NCBI GenBank assembly: GCA_027575765.1
Contig: JANBPT010000809.1
Coordinates: forward strand, 1-22,123
DNA from: Tieghemiomyces parasiticus
Taxonomy: Eukaryota; Kickxellomycota; Dimargaritomycetes; Dimargaritales; Dimargaritaceae
Reading direction: 5' to 3'
Length of the DNA stretch: 22,123 nucleotides
Under the pieces are notes generated by a model, which was not told the origin of the DNA, ran no database searches, and saw only the letters and a list, made by a program, of their open reading frames with translations. Of the stretch, positions 8,187 to 17,753 are shown piece by piece; the first letter of the stretch is position 1, and every line of letters starts with the position of its first letter. The translations under genes and the position numbers were made by a program.

Positions 8187-9169
8187 ATTTAAGAGCGAGG
8201 AGGTCCGGGCAGCCCAGGAACGTTGACAGAGGTTTGAAAAAGGGCGTGTAGTGGCCAGTGGAGGGCGAAGCGGAGGAGACTAAAAAAAGCTAAAGGATAC
8301 CGAGGAAGGTGGCAGTCGGATACGAATTACAGAATACTGGTAAAGTGATAATGTAATGGAGAGGAGGGTGAACAGAAGGCAGCAATCGGCTATTGTAGGG
8401 AAGGCGACTCAAGGGAGCGGACAACGGGGACTAAATAGGGTGGGCTATAGGCGGGATTGTACGACCCCACCGGCAAGTGGCTGAAAGATCCCAAAAAAAT
8501 AGAGATATGACTTGTGGACCTGGGTAGGAAGTGCAGGTCAGACGCAAGAGAAACGGTTGAGTACAGTCGGATTGAGAATTAGGCCATGAGAGATATGCGG
8601 AGATCAGGTTGGTCGTCAGAAGGCTGGTACGTACAAGCCTCCACTTTACAGGTCAACGGTGGACCGTACAGTGTAGAAAGGTGGTGCAGGTCACATGCAA
8701 AGTCGGGTCTGGCGACAGATGATTCCGAACGAGTCAGCGGGTATTCACGTTAAGCTATGGATGGGTGAGCGGACAGACTGGAGGGAAGGCTGGGGAGGGG
8801 GTGCGACCGTTGCGGTGGGACTGAATGCGTATCGGATTAAGATAGGGGGTGATACGCAGTGATTAAGCGGGGTACCCGAACGGGTAAAGTAGGTGGTAAT
8901 GTAGACGTGGCCCGTGGTAGGCAGGGGAGGAACCTCTGAGGACGCAGTGCTGTTGAACCATATCAGGTGCAGAGGCCAGCGTCTAGATAGCCGATCCCAG
9001 GAACCCTGGACAAGGCTGATGCGACCGGTGTTGGTACAACGTAGGCGGTGGTGGGGGGTATGCAATAGGGTCGTGTAAAAGAAGGCCGTGACGCGCGAAA
9101 AGACAGTGGGCGATGGGGGAGATGCAGGAGAGTAGTACAAGGCAGAAAGGGAAGCGGTACGCCGGATAG

Positions 9170-9183
9170 TATATATATATATA
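9170..9183. repeat. (TA)7 microsatellite / TATA-like tract
   Basis: Seven consecutive TA units in otherwise GC-rich intergenic DNA. It could serve as a TATA element or duplex-unwinding site, but it lies almost 1 kb upstream of the proposed RhoGEF-like start, so no gene is assigned. Confidence 0.7.
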
Positions 9184-9212
9184 CTCGTTTGGCACTCAAC
9201 GTGACCCCCAAA

Positions 9213-9229
9213 GTCCTGCCGAGCAGGAC
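9213..9229. other. Perfect 7-bp hairpin with CGA loop
   Basis: GTCCTGC and GCAGGAC pair perfectly around a three-base CGA loop. It lies 30 bases from the TA tract and about 85 bases before a GGGGAAAGTCC motif. It may belong to a structured RNA, or be chance. Confidence 0.4.
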
Positions 9230-9309
9230 GACCCTCTAGGACACTGGGAAGGTGCCCGATCTAGGAAGAGCGATGTGGGGCAAAGCGGGGGAGGGGCGGT
9301 CAAACCTAA

Positions 9310-9600
9310 GGGGAAAGTCCGGCGGTAGCAGTGGAATTGGGCAAGTGACAGCATCTCCTGGACTCCAATGGGCCGCTGGCCACACTGGGGGTATGTAACA
9401 GCCGCCAGGCCTGGAGGTGAGCGTAGTGAGGGGCTCGTAAGTCGTAGTGGGTAAATGGAACTGAAGATGAGTGAGGCGAGCTGTTAAGCACAGGGGAGGG
9501 GGGGATGGACGCTGCCTGCCAAGTAGGCATCCCCTCTCAGCCTACCCAGAACCTGTTACGCATCATCTCCGGGCGGGGTGAGGACCCCGCCGCAACTTCC
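9310..9600 (+). ncRNA. Speculative structured RNA candidate
   Basis: GGGGAAAGTCCGGCGG at about 9310 resembles the CR-I element of RNase P RNA. About 230 bases further is CCAGAACCTGTTACG, which loosely recalls the CR-V element. Between and after them are a hairpin that can pair TGCCT with AGGCA and flanking G and C runs (9490-9540), and a perfect 8-bp hairpin at 9572-9591. The spacing suits RNase P RNA, but the two elements do not form a good P4 helix, so the identity is weak. Most likely a chance resemblance or an unknown structured element. Confidence 0.12.
9572..9591. other. Perfect 8-bp GC-rich hairpin
   Basis: GGCGGGGT and ACCCCGCC pair perfectly around a GAGG loop, a very stable structure on either strand. 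No adjacent gene explains it. Confidence 0.5.
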
Positions 9601-10211
9601 ACTTCCGCCGATTAACCACTGGCTCCCACTCCGCCGACCGCCGCCTTAACAAAGTGGCCCGGGAAGGCCATCGTGAGAAGAAGCGGAGGCGAGGGCGGAC
9701 TATTTCGTAAAGGCCATCGGCGACGCGGAACTCACACCACCGCCCGACCTCCCCCGCCATCAACCGCTGGGACTCGCACGGCCACTCGTCTGGTAGCCTT
9801 ACATCAATGGGGCCGCACTCGCCGAGACCCGAACAGACGAGTGAATACGGCAGCTACCACCGCTTTCGTTCAAGACCGTGCCAGCTAATATTTACCAGAA
9901 TGGCAATCCGTCGAAAGCCTGCCCTCCCCCAGCCACTCTCCGCCAACCGGCACCGCGTGAAATCCCCAAGGAAGTAGGGTGTGTCACTCGGAAGGCTCAA
10001 GCACCCAGCCCAGGGAACGCAGCGATTGCTGGTGGTCCGCGCTCACAGTACGCGGGCTCACCAATGACGCCAGCAGGCCGGGGATGCCCAAGACTGGGGG
10101 GGGCTTTGGCGGTGATCTCCAAGTATTTCCTTGATTAGAAGATGTGATGGATACTAATTGACCAAAAAGAACTCTCCGAGCTGCACTGCTTTACGTACAA
10201 ATGAGCCGACC

Positions 10212-10220
10212 GGGGGGGGG
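10212..10220. repeat. G-tract (nine G)
   Basis: A nine-base G run in the gene-poor interval, followed closely by CCCGGGG and GCGCC. Part of the recurrent G/C homopolymer pattern. Confidence 0.6.
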
Positions 10221-11148
10221 ATTCCCGGGGCGCCAGGGAATTACTGTTGACCATGACCTGGACTTTTATTTGTGTCCTAGCGCACCGCCTTCTTGTGGAT
10301 CCCTTATTGCCGTAACTGGCCAATTTACCTGGTCAGCCTTGATTAGAAAATAGATTTCATCCGGACTATACTTGGCCTTACTAATAATAGCACCTCAAGG
10401 GGGCCGTCCTTCGTTGTACTGTGTCGCAGGTGCGTAATGGTAGCCCGATAAGTGCCTTTGGGGTCTCAGGAGACCACGGGCTCAGCAGGTCGACCGCATG
10501 GCCGCGGCTATGCGAGTGCAGCGGCGCAGGGGTGATGCAACGGGTACTTTGGTTTCAGTACTCCTTTTCCAGCCGGGACCAAGAGGGTGCGGCGACGTGC
10601 CGCCTGGTAGAAGACTGCCCCTGGCATCTAGACTGATACCCTCCCCAGCATCTTAGTCTTGAGAGCGGACCCCGCGGCCACGGCAGTCCCTTTGGGCGCG
10701 CTAGAGAACTGCCGCCAAGTGGGCAAAGTGGACGGGGTTTGACCAACAAAAAAATATCTAGCTCGGCCAGCTCCCATCATTGGACTGGGCAGGATGGGAT
10801 ATGGTTTTATCTCCTCCGGAATGGTAAGAAACTCCCATCGCCAGGTTGGCCCATTTCCTCTACCTTGTCTTGCCCTCGCTCCCCCAACGGAGGCGGAGGG
10901 AGGGCTTCGCTCACCCCCCTCCTTAAGCGCCGCTCTCCTCGTAGGCCCTCCCCACAGGAGGCCTGGCGCCCTCTAGTCCCCTGCCAGAATCACAACCGTG
11001 CCCAATGGCTGCTGCCCTAGATGATTCCACCTTCTCCCACAACCTCGGCTTGGACAGTTCTATTCCAAGGCATCGCTTGACATTGACCACTACCCCAGTT
11101 TTACTTTACCGTCTCTACCCTTCGCCACCTTCACCACCCACGTCCATC

Positions 11149-11606
11149 ATGGCTCCTCGTCTCTTTGGTCTTCGCGCCTGGCCCACCCCACTGCTGAAGC
11201 CTGCCCATCCTTTCTTGATCGGCGGCGTCCTGACCTATTTCCTGTTTAGCAAGATCACCGACACTCTGTCTGAATGTAAGAAATCCTTGAGAAATGGCCT
11301 ATTTCCACGGTAGCCCGGAAGCGACGGAGTCGTGGGGTCTAGTGACCCTGGGGACTACTGAGAGGGCTTCTTCATCCCCAGCGGCCTTGCCAAAGTGCCC
11401 AGGCCGATTTTACCTGCCCCCTTTGCACCCGTGTATCGGTAAGACAATGCCGTATTTTAAGGTAGTTTGACTTCCCGCTGCCGGTACTAACTCCACTGCT
11501 CTGCCCTGCTCTCTACTCGTAACGCCGTGCGTTTCCACCCCCAGCCGACATGTTCCGCAACCACCCTTCTAACCCGAAGCTGCGTTACAACAAGCAGGAG
11601 CACTAG
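11149..11606 (+). CDS. ATP18: ATP synthase subunit j (two exons)
   Basis: Exons 11149-11275 and 11545-11606 give a 62-residue protein, the usual size of subunit j, a small single-pass component of the membrane (Fo) part of mitochondrial F1Fo ATP synthase. Exon 1 encodes LRAWPTPLLKPAHPFLIGG, the family pattern of Trp/Pro-Thr-Pro-Leu-Lys then a Pro-Phe turn, followed by the membrane helix VLTYFLFSKI. Exon 2 supplies MFRNHPSNPKLRY, matching the family's conserved D/N-P-R/S-N-P segment. The intron has donor GTAAGA, perfect branch TACTAAC at 11485-11491 and acceptor CCCCAG; it splits a serine codon (T|CC). The frame is open upstream to an ATG at 11005, but that would add 48 residues not found in the family, in pyrimidine-rich leader, so the later ATG is preferred. 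Convergent with RPA12. Confidence 0.88.
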
Positions 11607-12093
11607 CCGTATGCTTATTCCCCTGCTACAGCGCCATCCTCTCGCGGGTAGAATGTGCACCGCTTCACTCTGCTGGCGACAGTAGCGCCTTTGGGGTAGA
11701 TATCCTGTGGAAGGGGGGAGTGTAAGGTTCCGCCCGCACCGTACTTCAGTCCAACCTACCGGCTGATTATTCCACGATTCCTGGGCAACGTCTTGGTTTA
11801 CCATACACCACACCCCTCGTTTAGAATAAAATTCAGATTCGCCCTGTAACTAGAATAGAACAGTAGTTTTATCGAGCATAGGCCTGCAGTGACCTGGCCA
11901 GCCGTGCGCGCCGGTGCCAACTGTTAGTCGACAAGGCCACTAGATGTAAGTCGGGAAAGATAAGCATTGGGGGATACGATTTTTATGAAGTCTGAGGCAT
12001 TGGGGTGACCACTCGGCCGGTGGGGTTTGCAACTATAGAACACATCAGTATAGAGTGGCCATATGAAACAGGCGTAGGCATAGAGCAGTGCAA
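11607..12093. other. Intergenic region between convergent ATP18 and RPA12
   Basis: This is 3' flank from both sides: the ATP18 AATAAA, and only a weak CATAAA (plus-strand TTTATG at 11982-11987) for RPA12. No other feature is seen. Confidence 0.5.
11825..11830 (+). terminator. Putative polyadenylation signal of ATP18
   Basis: A canonical AATAAA lies about 220 bases after the ATP18 stop codon, in locally AT-rich sequence and before the convergent RPA12 gene. Confidence 0.55.
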
Positions 12094-12920
12094 TCAACTG
12101 TTGTGGCTGAAAGTGTACCTGTGGAGTGCACGGTTGGTACCGGTGGTGGGTGGGGAAAGGAGGAAGAGGCAAGGTAGCAGCAGCGAGTATAAAAGTATAT
12201 ATCAAGGTGTGAGGTGGTTAGTGGTGGTTGGATGCATAAGTCCGTGACCGTGGAGGGCTGTGCGTCGATGCAACCTCGACCAACGAACCCGTGAATTCTA
12301 GGCAATTTTGAATTGTCCAACTTACCCGCACTGCCGGCAGTTGTAGAAAATGGTCTGGCCTTCGTCAGCCGACCGCATTTGCCGGGTGTGATATTCCATT
12401 TCCTTGGCACCACAATTATCGCAAGTTTGGGCAATCTGGGCGATGCAATGAAGATAGCGGTAGGGGGGAGGCGAGGAGAGTAGGATACGTTAACTTGGTT
12501 ATATAGGTAGCGCAAAGGACGGAATAATGGTGACGCTCCCCCCGCCGTTGCTTCAGTTGCGCCTAAGAAGGTAACATCGATGGCCGCGATGATGTTGAGG
12601 CCTGCTCCACTGGCCGTTTGATGTATCCCTCCCAAGGCAAAAACTGGCTGAGGTGGTATTGCACTTACCGTGGCCGCCTCCTCCCGAATCTGGCTTAGGT
12701 CGGTCTGTACCAGGGACTGCTTGTTCCGTAGGGCAGAGGGGAAGGCGCTGCGACTCGTCTGCGTGCGGATTTCAATATCTTCAAACTGCTGGCAGCTCTC
12801 GGCCAGGCCGCAGGCGCGGCAGACCAGGGTGTTCTGGTCACCAGGGGGGTCAAGCAGGGAGCCACATTGCGAGCAAAACACCAAAGACCCGTAAACGTTG
12901 CGGACGGCTTCAGCGTTCAT
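12094..12920 (-). CDS. RPA12: RNA polymerase I subunit RPA12 (three exons)
   Basis: Exons 12920-12669, 12435-12326 and 12118-12094 give 128 residues, close to yeast Rpa12. This small Pol I subunit supports RNA cleavage and termination during rRNA synthesis in the nucleolus. The N-terminal zinc ribbon reads [14 protein letters not shown] (11-24) then LVCRACG, with four cysteines. The C-terminal TFIIS-like ribbon reads [13 protein letters not shown], the catalytic hairpin [16 protein letters not shown] and YTFSHNS. Intron 1 (GTAAGT, TTAAC, CCCAG) is phase 0. Intron 2 (GTAAGT, CTAAC at 12217-12221, CACAG) splits a glycine codon. The final exon is only 25 bases. Without splicing, the donor GGGTAAGT supplies an in-frame TAA that would cut the protein after CRQCG. 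The start codon fits family length although the frame is open upstream. Confidence 0.93.
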
Positions 12921-14504
12921 GACGGAGGCTAGCGAACGAGGGGTAGGTTGGTCGTCGCTCCGGGTTTGGTAGTGGGGTGAGGTGAAAGTACAGGCGTGGT
13001 ATGGGCAAAGACCGTTCGAGGATGCGCGAATCCGGAGAACGAGAGAGTGGTGGGGTGGGCAGTAAAGTGGCAACACCAGATTCCGTCGCCCATGTGAAGT
13101 GGGTGTCTAACCTATACAAGATTTACCCCTAAAGGAGGGGGGTATCTACAGCCCGAGAGGGGAAAAAAAAAAACATGAAAAAGTGTAGGGGTGGACTACT
13201 CTTGTGGGACCGCCAGCTGTGTGGTGGTGTAGCTGGCCGGGCTCTTGCACTCGTCGGTACCCTGGCGTCTTGGACACACCCGGTCTGGCCCTTAGGCCTC
13301 CCGACTTCGCCTGTCGCTCCTTTTGACGGAGGCCTTGTCAGCGGTGAAACCCCTACTACTGTCCTATTTCTCTAACGCCGCGAGTAATGCTGGTTACGAA
13401 CCATCTGGAGGTGAGGAGGAACGTCGCTTGCTACCTGTCTCGCTATTCCTCACGTGATGTTGCAAGCAGCCTCGATGGGCAAACTGGCACACCACAAGTC
13501 CTTGGCAGGCGCCTAATGGCCAGATTCGTGATGGCTGGCACGCAGGAGGGGGTGCTGAAGTTCCCAGTCCAACCTGTCTGTGGCCATAGGGTCTAGTCTG
13601 TTGGGCGTATTCCAAGCACAGGAAAATCTTACCGCCCCGACCAAGCCGGCAGTACGCCCCCGAGGCGATTGCAGCGGGATCCCCGCAAGTCAAAGCCATC
13701 CTTGAAAGGGTAGCGTCAAGCACCATCGCAGGTCACTCCGCCCTCTTGTGGGCCCCCATCGAGTAACTGCGGAGAGGAGCCCTGGCCCTGTCCCCACTAT
13801 TGCCTAAGGTCCTGGACCTAGCGCTGGGCCCCTTGGCAAACTGACCGACACCCTTTCTGAAGATTAGCCAGGTACTCGATACTGCAAATCCTGCTGGCAA
13901 GCCTAAGGTTAAGAGTATGGGGGAAGGGACGGGTTGATGCCAGCTGCCGATTCCGCGGGTCCACCCACCCTTCAACCCCGCCTCACTTCTTTAACATCCT
14001 ATCCTTCACTTGTATGCTCTCGCATGACGCTTTCTCTCCTCATCACCGTCTAGCCTTCTTCGTTTCCGGTCGCCATCCGCCTCGCTTCTCCCTTTGCAGT
14101 CGCAGTCAGTCCTGGGTTCCGCCGCCAGCCGACCTGTCACTCGTGGTCACATGTAAGCCTTAGCGGGTCAAATTGTCGAGGTGGATTGTCGGGCCACCTC
14201 GTGGAGGGAAGGAGGGCTCCCCGGGCGGGTGTGGTCTATGGACGGATGGCCACCCGCTGACCGGCCCCTGCCTTTCTGCCGGCGGCGGTGTGTCTCCTCC
14301 CACCCCCCGCCCCTGCCATCTCTCTCACGACTATTCCGCCTGAAACCATCGCCAACGCTCGGCCACCGGTGTGACTTGGCCCGCTCCCGCGTCAACCCAG
14401 TCCTCCCACCCGCCCTAACCAATGCGCACGCCTCACCATTCCCCTCTCCTTCCCCCCGTCTATCCCACCACCATCCCCCTCACCGTATTGTCAACCCCGC
14501 CGCC
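12921..14504. other. Divergent region between RPA12 and GID1; no firm gene
   Basis: This contains promoters of two divergent genes, including an A11 tract at 13163-13173 (poly-dT in RPA12 sense). From about 14000 the plus strand is pyrimidine-rich, the GID1 leader. Between 13387 and 13760 there are short frames on both strands (for example a 110-codon minus-strand frame ending at 13394, and a plus-strand ATG-less stretch about 13590-13762 reading YAPEAIAAGSPQVKAI). None has a family signature, a polyadenylation signal or splice partners, so none is called. Confidence 0.4.
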
Positions 14505-16444
14505 ATGCACCCCGATTCCGCGGACGGTAGTCCGGACGCCTACCTGTCCATTAACCAGCACTTTCCGTCGCTGAGTAATATACTCTCCCAATTCGACCAA
14601 CGCTGGACCGACACCGACCCCGTCCGCTCTTCGCCCGCCGGCCTCCGTTCGACACATCCCCCGCTCTCCACCATGGCTCTGGCCACACCGGGTAAATCAA
14701 GCGTCCTTGAGCAGATACCAGCCTACCTACGTGATACCCCCTATGCCGCCTATGTCTTGCGGCTTCCCGAGGCCAAGCGGGCGGCGGCCCTGCCACCTGG
14801 CGAATGGACCAAGAAGGAGGGCACCGAACCCATCGCCCTGAGCAACGGCAACCTGCAGGCCAACTATACCGGTAAGCCGCCTCCCGGGACAGTACATCGT
14901 CGTCCTCGTCGATACCACCATCGCCGTCGTAACTCACCCATCCCCTCTCGAGCCACCTTCTACTCCCCCTCTCTTTCTCTCTCTCCTCCCTTACGCCCTC
15001 GTTTCCCGCAGGTCAGGGTCTGCGCGACGCTGATGCCGCAAGTATTCGTTCCAACCGACCCATTCCCTCCCAGTGCGGAATCTACTACTTTGAGGTGACC
15101 ATCACCGACAAGGGCCACGACGGATTCATTGGGATAGGTCTGTCGCACAGCACCACTGCGGCAACCCGCCTACCTGGTTGGGACAACAACTCGTGGGGCT
15201 ACCATGGCGACGACGGCAACTGCTTCTCGGGATCCGGCTCGGGCCGGCCGTACGGCCCCACTTTTACCACGGACGATGTTATTGGCTGCTGTCTCAACCT
15301 CTGGAATCACCGCGTCTTCTTCACCAAGAACGGCGTGCGTCTCTATATCGCCTTCCACGGCGTAAAAGGCGTGCTCTACCCTACTGTGGGCATGCGCACC
15401 CGGGAGGAGAAGGTGCTGGCCAACTTTGGCGCCCAACCATTCCTCTTCGATATTGAGCAATACTACCTCGACGAGAAGCGCCAACTATGGGCCGCCATCA
15501 ATGCCGGACCCGCCCCACCCGTCTCTGCCGGCCCGCCGGACTGTGGCTTGATCGCCGCCCTGCGCCACACCGCCCGCCCGGGGGATCCCGATACCCTCAC
15601 CGCGGACCGGCCGACTGAACGCGACCTGACCAACGACCTGATACTGTCCTATTTTATTCACCACGGCTACCGCCACACCGCGCGGGCCTTTGCCCAGAAC
15701 GTACTGGGCACGACTCCACAGCGCCCCGGCGGACCCTCCGCCGCGCTGCAGCGTATCCTCAGCGACCTGGACGACCAGGACAACGAAATCACCGTGCGCC
15801 AGCAAATCTCGCAACGCCTCCTGGCTGGTGACGTGGATCGGGCCCTACGCCTCACTCAGCGGCACTACCCCCGGGTGCTCCCGCAGAACGAAGCCGTGCA
15901 CTTTCAGCTGCGCTGCCAGCAGTTTGTCGAGCTGATCAAACAGGCAGGCGGCGCGCAGGCTGTAGATATGCTGGACGAAGAAGGCGAGACTGGTTGGGAC
16001 TCGGCATCAGATGGAGAAACCGACCCCCCGCGGACCAACGGCAAAGCCGCCATGGATGTGGACGGGGATCGGGAGGATGTCGAAGGCCAAGATAGCCCAC
16101 GCACGGCGGCCCAGCTGCTGCGGCGGGCGCTACGCTGCGGGCACCGTCTGCAGGCCGACTACGCCCAGGACCCGCGCCCTGAGGTCCGGGAAACCCTGGT
16201 CAACATATTTTCTCTGCTGGCCTACGCCGACCCGCGTACCAGCCCCATGGCGCACCTGCTCGACGAGGACCGTCGCCGGGATCTGGTGCATGTCTTGAAC
16301 GAGGAAATCCTCGTATCGCAGCACAAGCCGCGGGTACCACCTCTTGAGCTGACGGTTGCCCAGAGTAAAGCTGTCCTGAATGAGTTGATTAATCAGGGTA
16401 ACCCGGCCGCTAACCTGATCCAACTTGACCGAGACCTTCTCTAG
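14505..16444 (+). CDS. GID1: GID/CTLH ubiquitin ligase scaffold Gid1 (RanBP9/RanBPM-like), two exons
   Basis: Exons 14505-14871 and 15012-16444 encode 599 residues. The intron has donor GTAAGC and acceptor CGCAG and splits a glycine codon. Domains in order: low-complexity N-terminus (1-60); SPRY domain (about 120-270) with CGIYYFEVTI, GFIGIGLS, WGYHGDDG and FFTKNG; LisH (328-355, LILSYFIHHGYRHTARAF); CTLH (382-435, ISQRLLAGDVDRAL); an acidic linker (442-487) containing WDSASDGETD and DVDGDRED; and a C-terminal CRA domain (about 490-595, LLRRALRCG, EVRETLVNIFSLLAY). This is the classic RanBP9/Gid1 order. In yeast Gid1/Vid30 scaffolds the GID E3 ligase, whose SPRY face receives the substrate receptor Gid4, as in degradation of gluconeogenic enzymes. 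The start sits in GCCGCCATG. The frame is open upstream to 14181, but that is pyrimidine-rich leader and is not counted. Confidence 0.93.
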
Positions 16445-16487
16445 ATACCTTTTATTGCCCCCCCTTCGAGACTTAAACATTGTAAAC

Positions 16488-16493
16488 AATAAA
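16488..16493 (+). terminator. Putative polyadenylation signal of GID1
   Basis: AATAAA lies 43 bases after the GID1 stop codon, in an A-rich context (GTAAACAATAAACG). Confidence 0.65.
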
Positions 16494-17626
16494 CGTATGA
16501 ACCTCGATGTGGCACCGTCATTGGATCGGAACTGGCCCTAGTCAGGTAGGTGGCACCTTACCTTTATATCCTCCCGACAGGTGTGTCGAACGAAAGGCGC
16601 ATCGTCGCTGTGCCGCCGACGGTTTCATCCCACCTGAGGGGTAATTCATATATGAGGCATGGTTTATAGATTAGCACGGTGCCCCGTAACATCCCATGGC
16701 CATGTTTGGTGGTGCGGCCAGGCTGGTAGCAATACGGTCGGCAATCATTTCATCCATCTAAAATCCTAATAAACCCGAGTAACGGGATAGACGGTCTAAC
16801 CATGATCGGCGGTAACCAGTACTGCGATCGTGGGGAAGGGAAAGGGCTCTAGCCAGCGCGATTGCACCCCCCTTCAAAAAAACTGGATGACGACAGTGAT
16901 CTTCAGAGCCAACCCCATCAGGTAGGCGGGCCTGAAAGGCTGGTGGAAGACTGTGGTTGGGTGGCCGCCGCCGAACGACCCCAGAGATCACCGATGCGGT
17001 ATCGTTTGGCTCTGAACACCACACTTATCAGGCAGTAGTAATCTTATGGCCTTATCGCTCCACCTTCGGACTTGTACCGATTACTTTTGAGTTACAGTCT
17101 GGATTCGTCGCTCCACCCGATCGACCGTGGTATCATTCCGCGGTGGCCCCTGGCTACCGCTTCATGTTATGACACGGCCGCTCAGACCACGACATGGTTT
17201 CACTCCTTTCTCCTATCCGCACTCACCGTACCTAAAGGGATCCACCTATCGGCGTGCCGGCCGTCACCTTCGTCCTTCGCCAGATTATCAATCCAGACCG
17301 GCCTCTACGAAGGCACCCGCTTAGCACCGGTTTGCCAGTTTCATCCGCCCAATCTCCGACCTCCATGCTCACTATCATGCTCCACTTCCGCTGGCCTATC
17401 GTTTCGCCCTATCGCCCCACCGCCAGTGTACTCGCCACCAACCAGACTCCCCCCAAAAAAAATAAACCATACTGCAGCTGATCCATCTAGCTTTGCAGTC
17501 CATGTTCGGCCTTGTAGGGAGGAGAACCCTGCCTATCACCACACCTCCTGCCTGTCCCGATATCCGCCGTACATTTACCTAGACTGGCCCGTATTATTCC
17601 CATTTAAGCCTAATGCATGCCACCCG

Positions 17627-17636
17627 CCCCCCCCCC
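17627..17636. repeat. C-tract (ten C) in Nramp leader
   Basis: A ten-base C run on the coding strand about 120 bases upstream of the Nramp start. It is also a length-variable sequencing risk. Confidence 0.6.
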
Positions 17637-17753
17637 ACCCAGACCTGCCATCTTCCCATTAACTTTTTTTCCCGCCCTTTCTTACTACCCGTCCCCTATA
17701 CTACATCGTCCGAGGCACGGTGGAAAAGGGGCGTACCGCCTGCCACTAAAATC

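Larger units (their letters stand above)
8187..11148. other. Long stretch without a recognisable protein gene
   Basis: About 3 kb between the divergent RhoGEF-like and Atp18 genes. Up to about 9530 the plus strand is purine-rich, as expected of a pyrimidine-rich leader/promoter for the minus-strand gene; minus-strand frames there (for example 8745-9140) are proline/serine-rich by composition. From about 9550 to 10140 there are plus-strand frames of 60-90 codons in all phases, interrupted by stops, with no family match. A 52-codon ATG frame starts at 10498. From about 10830 the plus strand becomes pyrimidine-rich, the Atp18 leader. The stretch holds a TA repeat, several hairpins and G-runs, annotated separately. 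No tRNA boxes or snRNA starts were recognised. Confidence 0.45.
16445..17753. other. Intergenic region and pyrimidine-rich leader upstream of Nramp gene
   Basis: From about 17050 the plus strand is very C/T-rich, ending in ten C at 17627-17636. It holds a long open frame (17072-17662) in a different frame from the transporter, which is explained by composition. Two TTATCA sites (17025-17030, 17285-17290; TGATAA on the minus strand) match the core of fungal GATA factor sites, some of which control metal uptake; two such short sites can occur by chance. A small imperfect hairpin lies near 16544-16563. No gene is supported. Confidence 0.45.

Noticed and set aside
8745..9140. 131-codon minus-strand frame
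   Set aside because: Pro/Ser/Thr-rich translation of a pyrimidine-rich strand, with no conserved motif; likely leader or promoter of the RhoGEF-like gene.
9490..9612. Small plus-strand frame MDAACQVGIPS... ending in TAA, in phase with a later frame 9673-9888
   Set aside because: Could be a broken gene, but there is no family match and no clear intron removing the stop; overlaps stable hairpins.
10421..10640. SRP RNA candidate (GTAATGG near the start and several hairpins)
   Set aside because: Only a seven-base resemblance to fungal SRP RNA; the conserved helix 8 sequence was not found.
10498..10653. 52-codon plus-strand frame starting MAAAMRVQRRRGD
   Set aside because: Good ATG context but short, no family signature, and no polyadenylation signal identified just downstream.
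12188..12195. TATAAAAG on the plus strand
   Set aside because: Lies inside intron 2 of RPA12, with no plus-strand gene following.
13394..13726. 110-codon minus-strand frame, and a plus-strand coding-looking stretch near 13590-13762
   Set aside because: The two conflict, lack splice partners and family matches, and the plus-strand stretch has no ATG.
14181..14504. In-frame 108-codon N-terminal extension of GID1
   Set aside because: Pyrimidine-rich leader with no conserved sequence; the ATG at 14505 has a strong GCCGCCATG context and gives a normal protein.
17072..17662. 196-codon plus-strand frame upstream of the transporter
   Set aside because: C/T-rich composition explains the lack of stops; rich in Pro/Ser/His with no domain, overlapping the transporter leader in another frame.
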